From Frigidibacter oleivorans (lineage in GTDB: Bacteria; Pseudomonadota; Alphaproteobacteria; Rhodobacterales; Rhodobacteraceae), in the NCBI RefSeq assembly GCF_003993775.1, contig NZ_RJRZ01000005.1, positions 62,001 through 126,000 of the forward strand: a stretch of 64,000 nucleotides of DNA. The letters are read 5' to 3'. The translations under genes and the position numbers were made by a program. This document shows positions 39,240 through 48,387 of this stretch, piece by piece (the stretch's first letter is position 1; each line of letters starts with the position of its first letter). Under the pieces are notes generated by a model. That model did not search any database. It was not told where the DNA came from and worked only from the letters and a program-made list of their open reading frames with translations.

Positions 39240-41717
39240 TTACACGGCGATTGAAGGTGCAAAGCGCCGCAGTCGCAGAGCGTTGCCAAGGACGAAGACC
39301 GACGATAGCGCCATCGCGGCGGCGGCGAAGATCGGCGACAGCAGGATTCCGAAGGCGGGCCAGAGCGCGCCTGCCGCAACCGGGATCAGCAGGGCGTTGT
39401 AGATGAAGGCCCAGAACAGGTTCTGGCGGATGTTGCGCATGGTGGCCTTGGACAGCGCGATGGCATCCGAAACCGCAGTCAGCCTGCCCGACATCAGTAC
39501 GACGTCCGCCGCCTCGATGGCAATGTCGGTGCCGGTGCCGACGGCAAGGCCCACATCCGCTTCGGCCAGGGCGGGAGCATCGTTGATCCCGTCGCCGACA
39601 TAGGCCAGCGGCCCCAACGCCTTCAGACGTTTCACAGCAGCGACCTTGCCGTCGGGCAGCACCTCGGCCGCAACTTCGTCGATGCCAAGCTGGCGGGCGA
39701 TGGCGTTCGCCGTGCGGCCATTGTCGCCGGTGATCATGGCAACCTTCAGCCCCAGCAGGTGCAATGCCCGGATCGCCTGCGGCGTGGTTTCCTTGATCGG
39801 GTCCGCAACGGCGATGATCGCGGCAAGCTTGCCGTCGATGGCGGCATAGAGCGGTGACTTGCCCTCGTCGCCGAGCCGGGTCGCGGTATCGCCGAAGCCC
39901 GAGACATCGAGGCCGAGCTTGACCATGTAGCGGTCGGCGCCGACGTCGACCCGCTGTCCGCCCGCCGCCGCCGTCACACCGAAACCGGTGACGGAATCGA
40001 AGGCAGTGACCTCGGGAAGGATCAGGCCCTCGGCTTCGGCCGCGGCGACGATGGCGCGGGCGATCGGATGCTCGGACTTCGCTTCGACAGCCGCCACCAC
40101 TGCCAGCACTGCGGCCCGGTCGAAGCCCGGCGCCAGCGCCATGTCGGTCAGGCGCGGCTTGCCCTCGGTCAGGGTACCGGTCTTGTCGAACGCGACCACC
40201 TTGACGCTCTGCAAGGCTTGGAGGGCCTCACCCTTGCGGAAGAGCACGCCCATTTCGGCACCACGCCCGGTGCCGACCATGATCGACGTTGGTGTGGCCA
40301 AACCCATGGCGCAGGGGCAGGCAATGATGAGGACGGCGACGGCGTTGACCAGGCCAAAGGTCAGGGCCGGATCAGGCCCGAAGATCAGCCAGACGGCGAA
40401 AGTCAGGACGGCAAGCGCCATGACGACGGGAACGAACCACATCGTCACGCGGTCGACCAACGCCTGGATCGGCAGCTTGCCGCCTTGCGCGGCTTCGACC
40501 ATGCGGATGATCTGAGCCAACATCGTAGCCTCGCCCACCGCCGTCGCCCGGAAACTGAAGGCGCCGGTCTGGTTTACTGTGCCGCCGGTCACGGTGCTGC
40601 CCGGTGCCTTCTCGACCGGCACGGGCTCGCCAGAGATCATGCTTTCGTCGATCCAGCTTGCGCCCGTCGTCACCTCGCCGTCGACCGGCACCCGCTCGCC
40701 CGGGCGGACCTCGACGACATCGCCCGGGCGGACTTCGGCGACCGGCACTTCGACCAGGCCGCCATTGCGAAGGACACGGGCGGTCTTGGCCTGAAGTCCG
40801 ACCAGCCGCTTGATTGCCTCTGAGGTCCGGCCTTTTGCGCGAGCTTCAAGCAGACGACCAAGGAGGATCAATGTGACGATGACTGCCGCCGCCTCGAAAT
40901 AGACATTCTGGGTGCCTGGGGGAAGGATTCCGGGGGCAAAGGTTGCCACGAGGGAATAGCCGAAGGCAGCCAACGTTCCGACCGCGACTAGGCTGTTCAT
41001 ATCAGGCGCCAGACGCGCCAAGGCCGGAAACCCCTTGCGGTAAAACCTGAGGCCAGGGCCAAGGAGGACCACGGTCGTCAAGGCGAACTGAATGTACCAG
41101 CTGTTCTGCATGCCAATGCTGTTCATCACCGCCATGTGGACCCACATGAACAGATGCGATCCCATCTCGAGGACAAAAACCGGCAGAGTCAGAGCCGCAG
41201 CAAAAAGCACATCGCGCCTCAATGCGGCTTCCTCGGCCGTTTTCTTCGCGGCGGACTCTTCTGACATGATGGCGGTTTCGGTCGCTGCCCGTGCCACGTA
41301 ACCCGCATCCGCGATTGCGCCGATCAGGGAGGCAAGATCCGCCGTTCCGGTGGCCGTGGCGCGTTCCGTGGCCAGATTGACATTGGCTGCGGTCACACCG
41401 GGTACCGTTTTCAAGGCCCGCTCCACCCGTGCGACGCAGGAGGCGCAGGTCATCCCCTCGATGATGAGATCGATCGGGCGCGTTGGCACATCATAGCCCG
41501 CGTCCTCGATTGCCTTGACCAGAGCCGACCGGTCGAGGTCTGGCCCGATGATTTCTGCCCGTTCCGTCGCGAGGTTGACGGCTGCGGTTTTTACCCCGGA
41601 GACCGCCTGCAGTGCGCGCTCAACGCGCCCGACACATGATGCGCAGGTCATGCCCTCGACGTCGATCACGATCCGGCCGAGGTCTGCCGTGGCGTTCTGA
41701 GGGGCTTGTATGTTCAT
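39240..41717 (-). CDS. copA: Cu(I)-exporting P1B-type ATPase CopA
   Basis: An 825-residue copper ATPase. Two N-terminal heavy-metal domains carry GMTCASC at 22-28 and 88-94. Eight membrane helices follow with the ion-binding [11 protein letters not shown], the phosphorylation site DKTGTLTEG, the [10 protein letters not shown]-like nucleotide loop ([12 protein letters not shown]) and [20 protein letters not shown] and the paired heavy-metal domains indicate Cu(I) export from the cytoplasm. The start at 41717 lies 35 bases after the -10 of a CueR-type promoter, which excludes the longer frame. cueR follows 13 bases downstream. Confidence 0.95.
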   Translation of the reverse strand: MNIQAPQNATADLGRIVIDVEGMTCASCVGRVERALQAVSGVKTAAVNLATERAEIIGPDLDRSALVKAIEDAGYDVPTRPIDLIIEGMTCASCVARVERALKTVPGVTAANVNLATERATATGTADLASLIGAIADAGYVARAATETAIMSEESAAKKTAEEAALRRDVLFAAALTLPVFVLEMGSHLFMWVHMAVMNSIGMQNSWYIQFALTTVVLLGPGLRFYRKGFPALARLAPDMNSLVAVGTLAAFGYSLVATFAPGILPPGTQNVYFEAAAVIVTLILLGRLLEARAKGRTSEAIKRLVGLQAKTARVLRNGGLVEVPVAEVRPGDVVEVRPGERVPVDGEVTTGASWIDESMISGEPVPVEKAPGSTVTGGTVNQTGAFSFRATAVGEATMLAQIIRMVEAAQGGKLPIQALVDRVTMWFVPVVMALAVLTFAVWLIFGPDPALTFGLVNAVAVLIIACPCAMGLATPTSIMVGTGRGAEMGVLFRKGEALQALQSVKVVAFDKTGTLTEGKPRLTDMALAPGFDRAAVLAVVAAVEAKSEHPIARAIVAAAEAEGLILPEVTAFDSVTGFGVTAAAGGQRVDVGADRYMVKLGLDVSGFGDTATRLGDEGKSPLYAAIDGKLAAIIAVADPIKETTPQAIRALHLLGLKVAMITGDNGRTANAIARQLGIDEVAAEVLPDGKVAAVKRLKALGPLAYVGDGINDAPALAEADVGLAVGTGTDIAIEAADVVLMSGRLTAVSDAIALSKATMRNIRQNLFWAFIYNALLIPVAAGALWPAFGILLSPIFAAAAMALSSVFVLGNALRLRRFAPSIAV

Positions 41718-41751
41718 CGCGGCACTCCAGTGGCGAGTTACTCCGCTGACT

Positions 41752-41782
41752 GAGATAAGGCTTCCCATGATGATAAGGTCAA
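41752..41782 (-). promoter_or_regulatory. CueR-type promoter of copA
   Basis: On the minus strand TTGACC (41777-41782), a 19-base spacer (41758-41776) and TATCTC (41752-41757). The spacer length and the start ACCTT with GGAAG later in the spacer are CueR hallmarks. Confidence 0.8.
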
Positions 41783-41820
41783 GCCCTGATTTCAATTTGT
41801 CTGTTCACGGATTTGTTCCC

Positions 41821-41851
41821 TTGACCTTACAACGGTGGGAAGGCCCATATC
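41821..41851 (+). promoter_or_regulatory. CueR-type promoter of copZ
   Basis: TTGACC (41821-41826), 19-base spacer (41827-41845), CATATC (41846-41851). The dyad GACCTT...AAGGCC is clear. It faces copZ, 36 bases away, and is back-to-back with the copA promoter. Confidence 0.82.
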
Positions 41852-41887
41852 GAGTTGCATGAGGCGATTGTCCAAAAGGAGACACTC

Positions 41888-42076
41888 ATGCAGTTCCATA
41901 TCGAGAACATGACCTGCGGCGGCTGCGCACGCAGTGTGACCAAGGCGATCCAGGCGGTGGACCCCACCGCTAAGGTGAGCGCAGATCCGGCCTCGCACAA
42001 GGTCGAAGTGAAATCAGCGGCTTCTCGCGACCGATTGGTCGCTGCGCTGACTGAGGTCGGCTACGCGCCTGCCTGA
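41888..42076 (+). CDS. copZ: Copper chaperone CopZ-like
   Basis: A 62-residue single heavy-metal-associated domain: MQFHIENMTCGGCARSVTKA with the copper-binding cysteines 10 and 13, and the closing LTEVGYAPA. It carries Cu(I) in the cytoplasm and hands it to CopA or CueR. The start at 41888 follows AAAGGAG; the in-frame Met at 41855 would lie at the transcription start. It is driven by the CueR-type promoter. Confidence 0.9.
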   Translation: MQFHIENMTCGGCARSVTKAIQAVDPTAKVSADPASHKVEVKSAASRDRLVAALTEVGYAPA

Positions 42077-42105
42077 CAAAACATAACCATCGAAGGAAAA
42101 TCTGA

Positions 42106-42531
42106 ATGAACAAACGTACTCTAGCGCTGTCTATTGCGGCTGTTGCTGTTGTCGGCGGGATCGCATTTGCCCAGCAAACCATGGAGGGCATGGACCACTC
42201 CAACATGGGCGGCATGGGCATGGGGGATATGGGCATGATGAGCCATGCGACCCTGATACCCCCGGAACTCGCCAATGACCCGGCTACCGTCGCCAGCGCT
42301 GCCGCGATGGACAAGATGATGGCCGACATGATGGTCCCCTATACCGGCGACCCGGATATCGATTTCGCCAGGGGCATGATCCCGCACCACCAGGCCGCTA
42401 TCGACATGGCGAAGATTCAGCTTGAATTCGGCAAGGACCCCGAAATGCGCAAGCTGGCCGAAGCGATCATTGCGGCGCAAGAATCCGAGATCGCCACGCT
42501 CAAGGCCTTTCTCGCCACCAAGGGCATGTAA
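42106..42531 (+). CDS. DUF305 copper-associated periplasmic protein (CopM-like)
   Basis: A 141-residue exported protein. The signal peptide is MNKRTLALSIAAVAVVGGIA (cleaved near FAQQ). A Met/His-rich segment MEGMDHSNMGGMGMGDMGM follows, then the DUF305 core DPDIDFARGMIPHHQAAIDM and MRKLAEAIIAAQESEIATLK. DUF305 members such as CopM bind copper in the periplasm. It sits between copZ and copB on the same strand and probably belongs to the CueR-driven operon. Confidence 0.88.
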   Translation: MNKRTLALSIAAVAVVGGIAFAQQTMEGMDHSNMGGMGMGDMGMMSHATLIPPELANDPATVASAAAMDKMMADMMVPYTGDPDIDFARGMIPHHQAAIDMAKIQLEFGKDPEMRKLAEAIIAAQESEIATLKAFLATKGM

Positions 42532-42608
42532 GCCCGGCATGACCTTGGGCGGCGCGGTCGAGATCGGCCGCGCCGCGTGCAATCCGGGACGCAAAGGAGT
42601 TCGGTTTG

Positions 42609-44708
42609 ATGGCCAGCAACGCGCAGAAACCGGACACCCACCCGCCGATGGCCGGAATGGACCATTCCGGGATGGGCCATGGTGCTAAGCCCGCCGTTGA
42701 TCACACCGCGATGGGGCATGCGCCACAGGGGGGTAGTGCCCACGCAGGACACGGCGACATGGTGGCCGATTTCCGCCGCCGGTTCTGGGTATGCGTCGTC
42801 TTGACCGTCCCAGTCTTGGTGCTGTCGCCGATGGTGCGGGTCTTTACGGGGCAAGGGATGGCACCCCTGTTTGCTGGCGAAGAGTGGGTCGCGCTGGCCC
42901 TGTCTTCGATCATCTATTTCTGGGGCGGCTGGCCCTTCCTGAAAGGGGCACTTCCGGAAATCCGCAGTGGTCGTCCGGGCATGATGACGCTGGTCGCGCT
43001 TGCCATCTCTACAGCCTATTTCTACTCGGCTGCCGTCACGCTGGGACTGCCCGGCGGAGAGCCGTTCTATTGGGAACTGGCCACGCTCGTCACGATCATG
43101 CTTTTGGGCCATTGGCTTGAAATGCGGTCCGTCCTCGGCGCTTCTCGCGCTTTGGAGGAACTGGTCCGCCTGCTGCCCGATACCGCACTGCGCGTTACTG
43201 CGGACGGTGGAACGGAGGACGTGCCCGTCGCGGCCTTGATTGCCGGCGACCGGGTCGTGATCCGCCCCGGCGCCAAGGTGCCGGTCGATGGAACGATCAT
43301 CGAAGGCACATCATCCTTCAACGAGGCCATGCTGACCGGGGAATCGAAACCTGTCACGCGGTCTGCGGGCGAGGTTGTCATCGGCGGTGCGGTAAATGGC
43401 GAAGGTGCTGTTACCATCGAGGTGAAGGCGACGGGCGAGGCGACCTACCTGTCACAGGTCATCGCCATGGTGAAAGTGGCGCAGGACAGCCGCTCGCGCA
43501 CACAGGATCTGGCTTCGCGCGCAGCGACTGTCCTGACTTGGATTGCCATCACCGTCGGCCTCGGATCGTTCGGTTACTGGTATGCGGTCGGGGCGGGGGC
43601 CACTTTTGCGCTTGAGCGGATGGTGACCGTCATGGTCATCGCCTGCCCGCATGCGCTTGGCCTTGCCGTGCCGCTCGTCGTGGCCGTCTCGACATCGCTG
43701 GCAGCGCGCAACGGACTGCTGATTCGCGACCGTGCGGCCTTCGAGCGTGCGCGGGATCTGAATGCCGTGGTCTTTGACAAGACAGGCACACTGACCGAGG
43801 GCAGGTTCGGCGTCAGCGATCTGGTTTTGCTGCAAGATGGCGACGAGACAACCGCCTTGCGCCTTGCGGCATCGGTTGAAAGCCAGTCGCAGCATCCGAT
43901 CGCCATGGGAGTCGTCGCCGCCGCGAAAACCCGTGGCATCGGATTTCCGGCACCGGAAGGATTGCAGAGCATCACTGGTGCTGGCGTAACGGCGCGCGTT
44001 GAAGGGCAGGAAATCGCGATTGTCAGCCCCAGTCATCTCCGGCGGCAGGACAGACCTGTAACCGACCCCCGACTCGCCCTGCTGGAGGCGGCCGGCAAGA
44101 CCGTCGTGGTGCTGGAGGTCGGCGGCCAGCCCTATGCGTTGCTTGCTTTGGCAGACATCGTGCGCACGGAATCGCGTGATGTCGTAGCGCGTCTCAAGGC
44201 AAAGGGCGTCAGGTCAATCATGATGACAGGAGACGCAGAGGGTGTCGCGAAGTCGGTCGCCGCAGAACTCGGCCTCGATGAATATTTCGCACAGGTGCTC
44301 CCGGATCAGAAAGCGGCCCGCGTGAAAGAACTTCGCGCCCGGGGTTTGAAAGTCGCCATGGTCGGAGACGGGGTGAACGACGCGCCAGCGCTCGTCGAAG
44401 CCGATCTTGGGATTGCAATTGGTGCGGGAACGGATGTCGCCGTGGAATCCGCTGACGTGGTCTTGGTGCGTTCTGACCCAAGGGACGTCGAGGCCATTCT
44501 TGGTTTGTCACGAGCGACCTATTCGAAGATGGTTCAGAACCTGATCTGGGCGACAGGATACAACGCCTTTGCCATTCCAATGGCGGCTGGCATCACTTTC
44601 GGCACCGGCTTCCTGATGACGCCTGCAGTCGGTGCCGTATTCATGTCGGCCTCCACGATCATTGTTGCCATCAACGCGCAACTGTTGCGGCGATACAGAT
44701 CGAGCTAA
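42609..44708 (+). CDS. copB: Copper P1B-3-type ATPase CopB
   Basis: A 699-residue heavy-metal ATPase. The N-terminus has no cysteine metal domain but a His/Met-rich tail (AGMDHSGMGHG, DHTAMGHAPQ, AHAGHGDM). The channel motif is VIACPHALGLAVPL (CPH), not CPC, with DKTGTLTEG for phosphorylation, MMTGDAEGVA and VGDGVNDAPALVEADLG. CPH and the His-rich start define the CopB/P1B-3 group, which exports copper under high load. ATG 42609 is chosen over TTG 42606, with GGAG nine bases upstream. It is the last gene of the copZ operon. Confidence 0.92.
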   Translation: MASNAQKPDTHPPMAGMDHSGMGHGAKPAVDHTAMGHAPQGGSAHAGHGDMVADFRRRFWVCVVLTVPVLVLSPMVRVFTGQGMAPLFAGEEWVALALSSIIYFWGGWPFLKGALPEIRSGRPGMMTLVALAISTAYFYSAAVTLGLPGGEPFYWELATLVTIMLLGHWLEMRSVLGASRALEELVRLLPDTALRVTADGGTEDVPVAALIAGDRVVIRPGAKVPVDGTIIEGTSSFNEAMLTGESKPVTRSAGEVVIGGAVNGEGAVTIEVKATGEATYLSQVIAMVKVAQDSRSRTQDLASRAATVLTWIAITVGLGSFGYWYAVGAGATFALERMVTVMVIACPHALGLAVPLVVAVSTSLAARNGLLIRDRAAFERARDLNAVVFDKTGTLTEGRFGVSDLVLLQDGDETTALRLAASVESQSQHPIAMGVVAAAKTRGIGFPAPEGLQSITGAGVTARVEGQEIAIVSPSHLRRQDRPVTDPRLALLEAAGKTVVVLEVGGQPYALLALADIVRTESRDVVARLKAKGVRSIMMTGDAEGVAKSVAAELGLDEYFAQVLPDQKAARVKELRARGLKVAMVGDGVNDAPALVEADLGIAIGAGTDVAVESADVVLVRSDPRDVEAILGLSRATYSKMVQNLIWATGYNAFAIPMAAGITFGTGFLMTPAVGAVFMSASTIIVAINAQLLRRYRSS

Positions 44709-44836
44709 GGAAACATTGAGCGCTTAGGACGACCAAGCGGGCTTTTCGGTAAGCTGCGAGGGGCGGCGCGATCAATCCAGAATGGCCATTCAAGCCATGC
44801 CGAGCGGGAACCTGGAGCAGGTTGCGTTGCGCTCTT
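44709..44836. other. Gap between convergent genes after copB
   Basis: No gene or clear terminator is seen in these 128 bases, which separate copB from the oppositely directed membrane protein gene. Confidence 0.4.
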
Positions 44837-45424
44837 TCAGCCCATGCCGTGAAGTCCGTGGAAGCCACCTGTGACAATCACGGGTACGACGAACACAGCA
44901 GCCAAAATGACGATCACGACGCGCTGCCAGAGTTTTTGGTGCCGCCAGCAGAGAAAGACAGTGGCGAACAGAACCAGCCCAAGTTCCACCACGCCGATGA
45001 TACCGCCGTAATAGTTCGGGTCCCAGTAGCTGACCGGACTGCGGAATACCCAGTCCGACACGGGCCAGAATTGGCGGCGGGCATCGTCATGATGGGTGAC
45101 GAAGTCGGTGGCCGCATGCAAAAGGCCGGCTCCTGCAAAGGCGGTAAGAATGAGGTGACGTCGCCAGTGTCCAAGAGCAAGAAGCAGGCCCCAGACGAAA
45201 AAACTGTGATCAACGGCAAAAATGGCCTGCCATGAGTCCGAGTAGAAGAGGTCTCCGAAGACTTCATGCTGCGGAATTCCGACCAGGCGTGTCGAAAATA
45301 GGACCAATGCAAACATCGGGACATCAGGGGCGAGGCCGCCCAGCATGGCCGCTACCAGAGTGGCCGGCACGATGGGACGCGCAAAGACGGCAGCCCCGAT
45401 CAGCATATGGGTTGGTGTGTTCAT
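44837..45424 (-). CDS. YdjM/DUF457-like inner-membrane metal-dependent hydrolase
   Basis: A 195-residue membrane protein. It starts MNTPTHMLIGAAVFARP, followed by MLGGLAPDVPMF and AVDHSFFVWGLLLALGHW, then HAATDFVTHHDDARRQFWPV. The N-terminal TPTH, the PDxP and the DHS / HxxxD histidines and aspartates fit the membrane-bound metal-dependent hydrolase family (YdjM-type). The reaction is unknown. It is the last gene of a four-gene operon with a DsbA-like protein and an L,D-transpeptidase, so an envelope role is likely. The start is fixed by MNTPTH; frames upstream run into the next gene. Confidence 0.7.
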   Translation of the reverse strand: MNTPTHMLIGAAVFARPIVPATLVAAMLGGLAPDVPMFALVLFSTRLVGIPQHEVFGDLFYSDSWQAIFAVDHSFFVWGLLLALGHWRRHLILTAFAGAGLLHAATDFVTHHDDARRQFWPVSDWVFRSPVSYWDPNYYGGIIGVVELGLVLFATVFLCWRHQKLWQRVVIVILAAVFVVPVIVTGGFHGLHGMG

Positions 45425-45428
45425 CGTA

Positions 45429-46196
45429 TCAACAGACCGGAACTGGTTCGGCCTTCTCCTCTTGCGCAATCTCTCGGAGGAGGGAGAGGGGAACCGCACC
45501 GGTGAGCACGGTCCGGCCGATCACCAGACCTGGGGTGCCGATGAACCCGAAGAGATCGGCAAGTGCGCGTGTTCGTTCGAGCTCGACCTGAACCGCAGCG
45601 GAGGACATGTCAATCAAGAGCCGCTCGACATCCAGATCAAGGGTTTCCGCCACACGCCGCACCGAGGCCTCTTCGGCAACCATCGGTGTCCGCATGAAGC
45701 GGCGGCGAAGCTCCTGTTGCTTGCCCTGACGTGCGGCGGCAACAGATGCCCGGGCGGCCAGTTCAGACGGCGGCCCGAAGATTGGAAGTTCGTGTTGCAC
45801 GAGCCGGTACGCAGCCGGATCTTCGGCCAGCAGGGTCTCAAGATCCCGCTCGAGTGCACGGCAGAAGGGGCAACGAAACTCACTGAAGTAGGCGATCGGA
45901 ACCACAGCATCCGGGGAGTTATTTCCGAACAGGGCTGGGCATGGGTCAGTGCGCAGGGTCTCCATGCGCGCCCTGCGTGCTCCCGCATCAGGTAGTGGCC
46001 CATCGAGACCGACAAGGGCGATGTTTGCCGTGGAGGTCTGACCGGCCAGCTCCAGTCGACGAAATGGCGGCACACCCTCGATGTCGACATAGGACAGCCC
46101 GCTTCCGCCAAGCCGGTCCCAGGGCAGGGCCCGTAGTCCATAGATCAAGGCTACGATGCCCCCCAACACGAAGACATAACGACGGCGGATCGTCAC
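45429..46196 (-). CDS. DsbA/DsbG-like thioredoxin-fold protein
   Basis: A 255-residue exported or anchored protein. One N-terminal helix (YVFVLGGIVALIYGLRAL) precedes about 70 residues and then a DsbA-type thioredoxin domain: VVPIAYFSEFRCPFCRALER (CPFC near 110-113) and the cis-Pro region FGFIGTPGLVIGRTVL. It may reduce or isomerise disulfides in the periplasm, where copper oxidises thiols. The start codon is GTG at 46196, sharing bases with the L,D-transpeptidase stop (GTGA). It lies inside the operon 47097-44837. Confidence 0.8.
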   Translation of the reverse strand: MTIRRRYVFVLGGIVALIYGLRALPWDRLGGSGLSYVDIEGVPPFRRLELAGQTSTANIALVGLDGPLPDAGARRARMETLRTDPCPALFGNNSPDAVVPIAYFSEFRCPFCRALERDLETLLAEDPAAYRLVQHELPIFGPPSELAARASVAAARQGKQQELRRRFMRTPMVAEEASVRRVAETLDLDVERLLIDMSSAAVQVELERTRALADLFGFIGTPGLVIGRTVLTGAVPLSLLREIAQEEKAEPVPVC

Positions 46197-46756
46197 AGGA
46201 CAGTAACCGGCGTTCCGACTGGGACCTGCTCATAGAGTTGGATCACATGGTCGTTCAGCATCCTGATGCAACCGTTCGACACGGACCGTCCAATCGACCA
46301 CGGCTCTGTCGTGCCGTGAATCCGGTAGTAGGTGTCGCGCCCGTCGCGGTAAAGGTAGAGGGCTCGGGCGCCCAGTGGGTTGCCAGGTCCGCCCGGCACC
46401 CCCTCGGCAAACTGGGCATAGCGATCGGGATTCCGGCGGATCATGTCGTTTGTCGGGCGCCATGACGGCCATTCGGCCTTGCGTTCAATGATTGCCGATC
46501 CCTTGAATGCCAGACCGGCCTTGCCGACGCCGACACCGTACCGGACGGCCCGCTCGGAATCGAAAACATAGTACAGAAAGAAACTTCGCGGGAAGACGAG
46601 GATCTGACCGGGGGCATGTTGCTCTCGGACTCGGACCTCGCGAGGTTGAAATTCGTCGGCCAGTACGAAGGGTTCATCGGTATGGGCACGAAGGACAGTT
46701 GGCATCGAGAGGGCTGCAGCGGCTGCGCCGGAAAGAAAGGATCGACGGAAAATCAT
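46193..46756 (-). CDS. L,D-transpeptidase (YkuD), copy 1
   Basis: A 187-residue exported enzyme. A Tat-like or Sec signal begins MIFRRSFLSGAAAAALSMPT. The YkuD motif is complete: YRIHGTTEPWSIGRSVSNGCIRM with the active histidine and Cys in SNGCIR. It makes 3-3 crosslinks in peptidoglycan or attaches proteins to it, and is insensitive to most beta-lactams. ATG at 46756 has AGGAG upstream; the long frame to 46963 is a shadow. Copper islands of related bacteria may use this to replace copper-sensitive crosslinking, but that is inference. A second copy faces away at 47281. Confidence 0.9.
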   Translation of the reverse strand: MIFRRSFLSGAAAAALSMPTVLRAHTDEPFVLADEFQPREVRVREQHAPGQILVFPRSFFLYYVFDSERAVRYGVGVGKAGLAFKGSAIIERKAEWPSWRPTNDMIRRNPDRYAQFAEGVPGGPGNPLGARALYLYRDGRDTYYRIHGTTEPWSIGRSVSNGCIRMLNDHVIQLYEQVPVGTPVTVL

Positions 46757-46794
46757 GCGAACTCCTGAGAGGAACGTGAAGGACGAGGGTTCAC

Positions 46795-47097
46795 TCAGAG
46801 GAAGGTTCGCGGAGGTGGGCGACCGGGGGCAAAGGCGCGGCTTGAGGCAGAGACCGGCGTAATCACGAACCGCGCAGACTTGGCATACGGTGCCACCTCG
46901 AAAAATGACAAGGAGGCAGTTGCGACAAGCTGGCAGGAGGCATGGCCTGATCCGTCGCTGCAAAGGGCGTCCTGGTCCACAGCTGCGGTTTGAGCATGAT
47001 CTGCATGAGCGCCGTGGGATGCGTGATCAGGAAGCGCCGCCCAAAGAAGGGCGACGAGCAAGCACAAACCGCACAGGGTGTTCGCAAACTTACGCAT
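46795..47097 (-). CDS. Small secreted Cys-pair protein with PPPRT tail, copy A
   Basis: A 100-residue exported protein. The signal peptide is FANTLCGLCLLVALLWAALP. It contains histidines in HASHGAHADHAQ, a cysteine pair (CSDGSGHASC), and the C-terminus PGRPPPRTFL. Two other proteins of the island (47846-48220 and 56947-57303) have the same plan. The family is not known to me; a periplasmic copper role, as for CopL or DUF2946-like proteins, is inferred. It precedes the first L,D-transpeptidase by 38 bases. Confidence 0.6.
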   Translation of the reverse strand: MRKFANTLCGLCLLVALLWAALPDHASHGAHADHAQTAAVDQDALCSDGSGHASCQLVATASLSFFEVAPYAKSARFVITPVSASSRAFAPGRPPPRTFL

Positions 47098-47227
47098 GGG
47101 CGCAGAATAGCGCTCTTGGTGTATGGGAGAGGTGTTCACATCGAAGTGAGCAGAGAATTTCCCAACAAAAAGCGGCGAAAGCGCCACGGCTTCACCTCTT
47201 TGTGACCCCTGTGCGATGCAAAGCGAT

Positions 47228-47258
47228 TTGACCTTCCCACATTGGAAGCCGGCACAGG
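47228..47258 (+). promoter_or_regulatory. CueR-type promoter of the second L,D-transpeptidase
   Basis: TTGACC (47228-47233), a 19-base spacer (47234-47252) and CACAGG as a poor -10. The core ACCTTCC...GGAAG matches the CueR dyad better than the other two sites here. The gene start is 23 bases downstream. Confidence 0.65.
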
Positions 47259-47280
47259 TAACAAAAAAGAGGAGCAGACC

Positions 47281-47841
47281 ATGCGATTCAGTCGACGACT
47301 TTTCGTTGCCGGAGCCCTTGCCGCGCCTTTCCTGACGGGCCGGGCAGCCTTTGCGACCGAGGACAATCAGGGACCAGTCCGGAACAACATCTCGGCGTTC
47401 CGCATCCATGAGTGGCAGGACCACTTCGACTCGCTTGGGGTCGGGGTCATCATCTCTGACACCACGGGCAAGGTTCTCCAGCACTGGACGAGCGACGGTC
47501 AGATGTTTCTCTATCCCACTTCGGTTCCGCTATCGGATGAATTGACCCGGCGGGGATACACCGAGGTCGTCGAGAAGCGGGTTAACCCAAGTTGGGCTCC
47601 GACGCCCTCGATGCGGGAGCGCAACCCGGAGTGGCCAGCCTTCGTGCCAGGAGGCGATCCAACCAATCCGCTTGGCACCCGCGCCCTGTATCTATCGTGG
47701 CAGTACTACCGGATTCATGGTACTCACGACACGCGTAAGATCGGGCGTCGTTCGTCGAACGGCTGCATCGGGCTTTACAATGAGCACATCGAAGAAGTGT
47801 TCGACCGCACTCCGGTCGGAACGAAAGTCAAGCTGATCTGA
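47281..47841 (+). CDS. L,D-transpeptidase (YkuD), copy 2, Tat-type signal
   Basis: A 186-residue exported enzyme. The signal MRFSRRLFVAGALAAPFLTG has a twin-arginine SRRLF motif. The catalytic part is YYRIHGTHDTRKIGRRSSNG followed by CIGLYNEH, with the active cysteine directly after the glycine. The two copies differ in length before the active site, so they are paralogues rather than a recent duplication. A CueR-type promoter lies directly upstream, making it the clearest case here of a peptidoglycan enzyme under copper control. It opens a long plus-strand operon. The start at 47281 is the ATG after AAAGAGGAG. Confidence 0.9.
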   Translation: MRFSRRLFVAGALAAPFLTGRAAFATEDNQGPVRNNISAFRIHEWQDHFDSLGVGVIISDTTGKVLQHWTSDGQMFLYPTSVPLSDELTRRGYTEVVEKRVNPSWAPTPSMRERNPEWPAFVPGGDPTNPLGTRALYLSWQYYRIHGTHDTRKIGRRSSNGCIGLYNEHIEEVFDRTPVGTKVKLI

Positions 47842-47845
47842 ACGG

Positions 47846-48220
47846 ATGAGAGCGACAGCATACCCATTGGCCCCAACGCAGAACCTGCTTGCACGCAGGT
47901 TGTTGCGTTTCGTATCGATGTGGCTTCTGACTGTCGCTCTGGTCATGGGCTTGGTGTTGGGACAATCTGCAGAAGCAGCGCCTGGCAACGAGCATCATTC
48001 CGGCCTCACCGTCGAGGCTGCTGATACCCCCGAACAGCAATCTTCGGTTACGCCTGCCTGCCATCCCGGCGTCACTTGCACTGCGTTCGTTTTGCCGGAT
48101 GCTCTGGCATCGATACAGCCCAAGGCCGTTCCGGCTGTGCTTCAGCCCGATGCTGAGCAGTCGCAACGCCGTTTTGGCGGTCCGGCCATCACACTTCCTC
48201 CCCCGCGAACCCTGACCTGA
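47846..48220 (+). CDS. Small secreted Cys-pair protein with PPPRT tail, copy B
   Basis: A 124-residue protein with one N-terminal helix (FVSMWLLTVALVMGLVLGQS), a cysteine pair (PACHPGVTCTAF) and the tail ITLPPPRTLT. It starts five bases after the second L,D-transpeptidase. Same architecture as copies A and C, with little identity outside tail and cysteines. Function unknown; probably periplasmic. Confidence 0.58.
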   Translation: MRATAYPLAPTQNLLARRLLRFVSMWLLTVALVMGLVLGQSAEAAPGNEHHSGLTVEAADTPEQQSSVTPACHPGVTCTAFVLPDALASIQPKAVPAVLQPDAEQSQRRFGGPAITLPPPRTLT

Positions 48221-48387
48221 CAGTCAGGCCGAACGATTGTTCGATGACCAGAAGAGCCGGTTTGAAAGACTGGCTCAGGTTCGACCCTTTCTCAGCCTGA
48301 CTCCAGAAGTCGTCCCAAGGTGCGACCCGCCTGACCGGCAGGGCGCAGCCAATGAGCAACAACAAAAACCCAAGGGCAGTCAGGCAG

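Noticed and set aside
40300-40330. GGGGCAGGC near 40.31 kb as a KOPS copy
   Set aside because: It differs from GGGCAGGG at the last base and was left out of the count, as were GGGCAGGA at 37205 and 61600.
42541-42608. Additional CueR site before copB (ACCTTGGG)
   Set aside because: No second half of the dyad and no suitable -10 at 19 bases; copB is more likely read from the copZ promoter.
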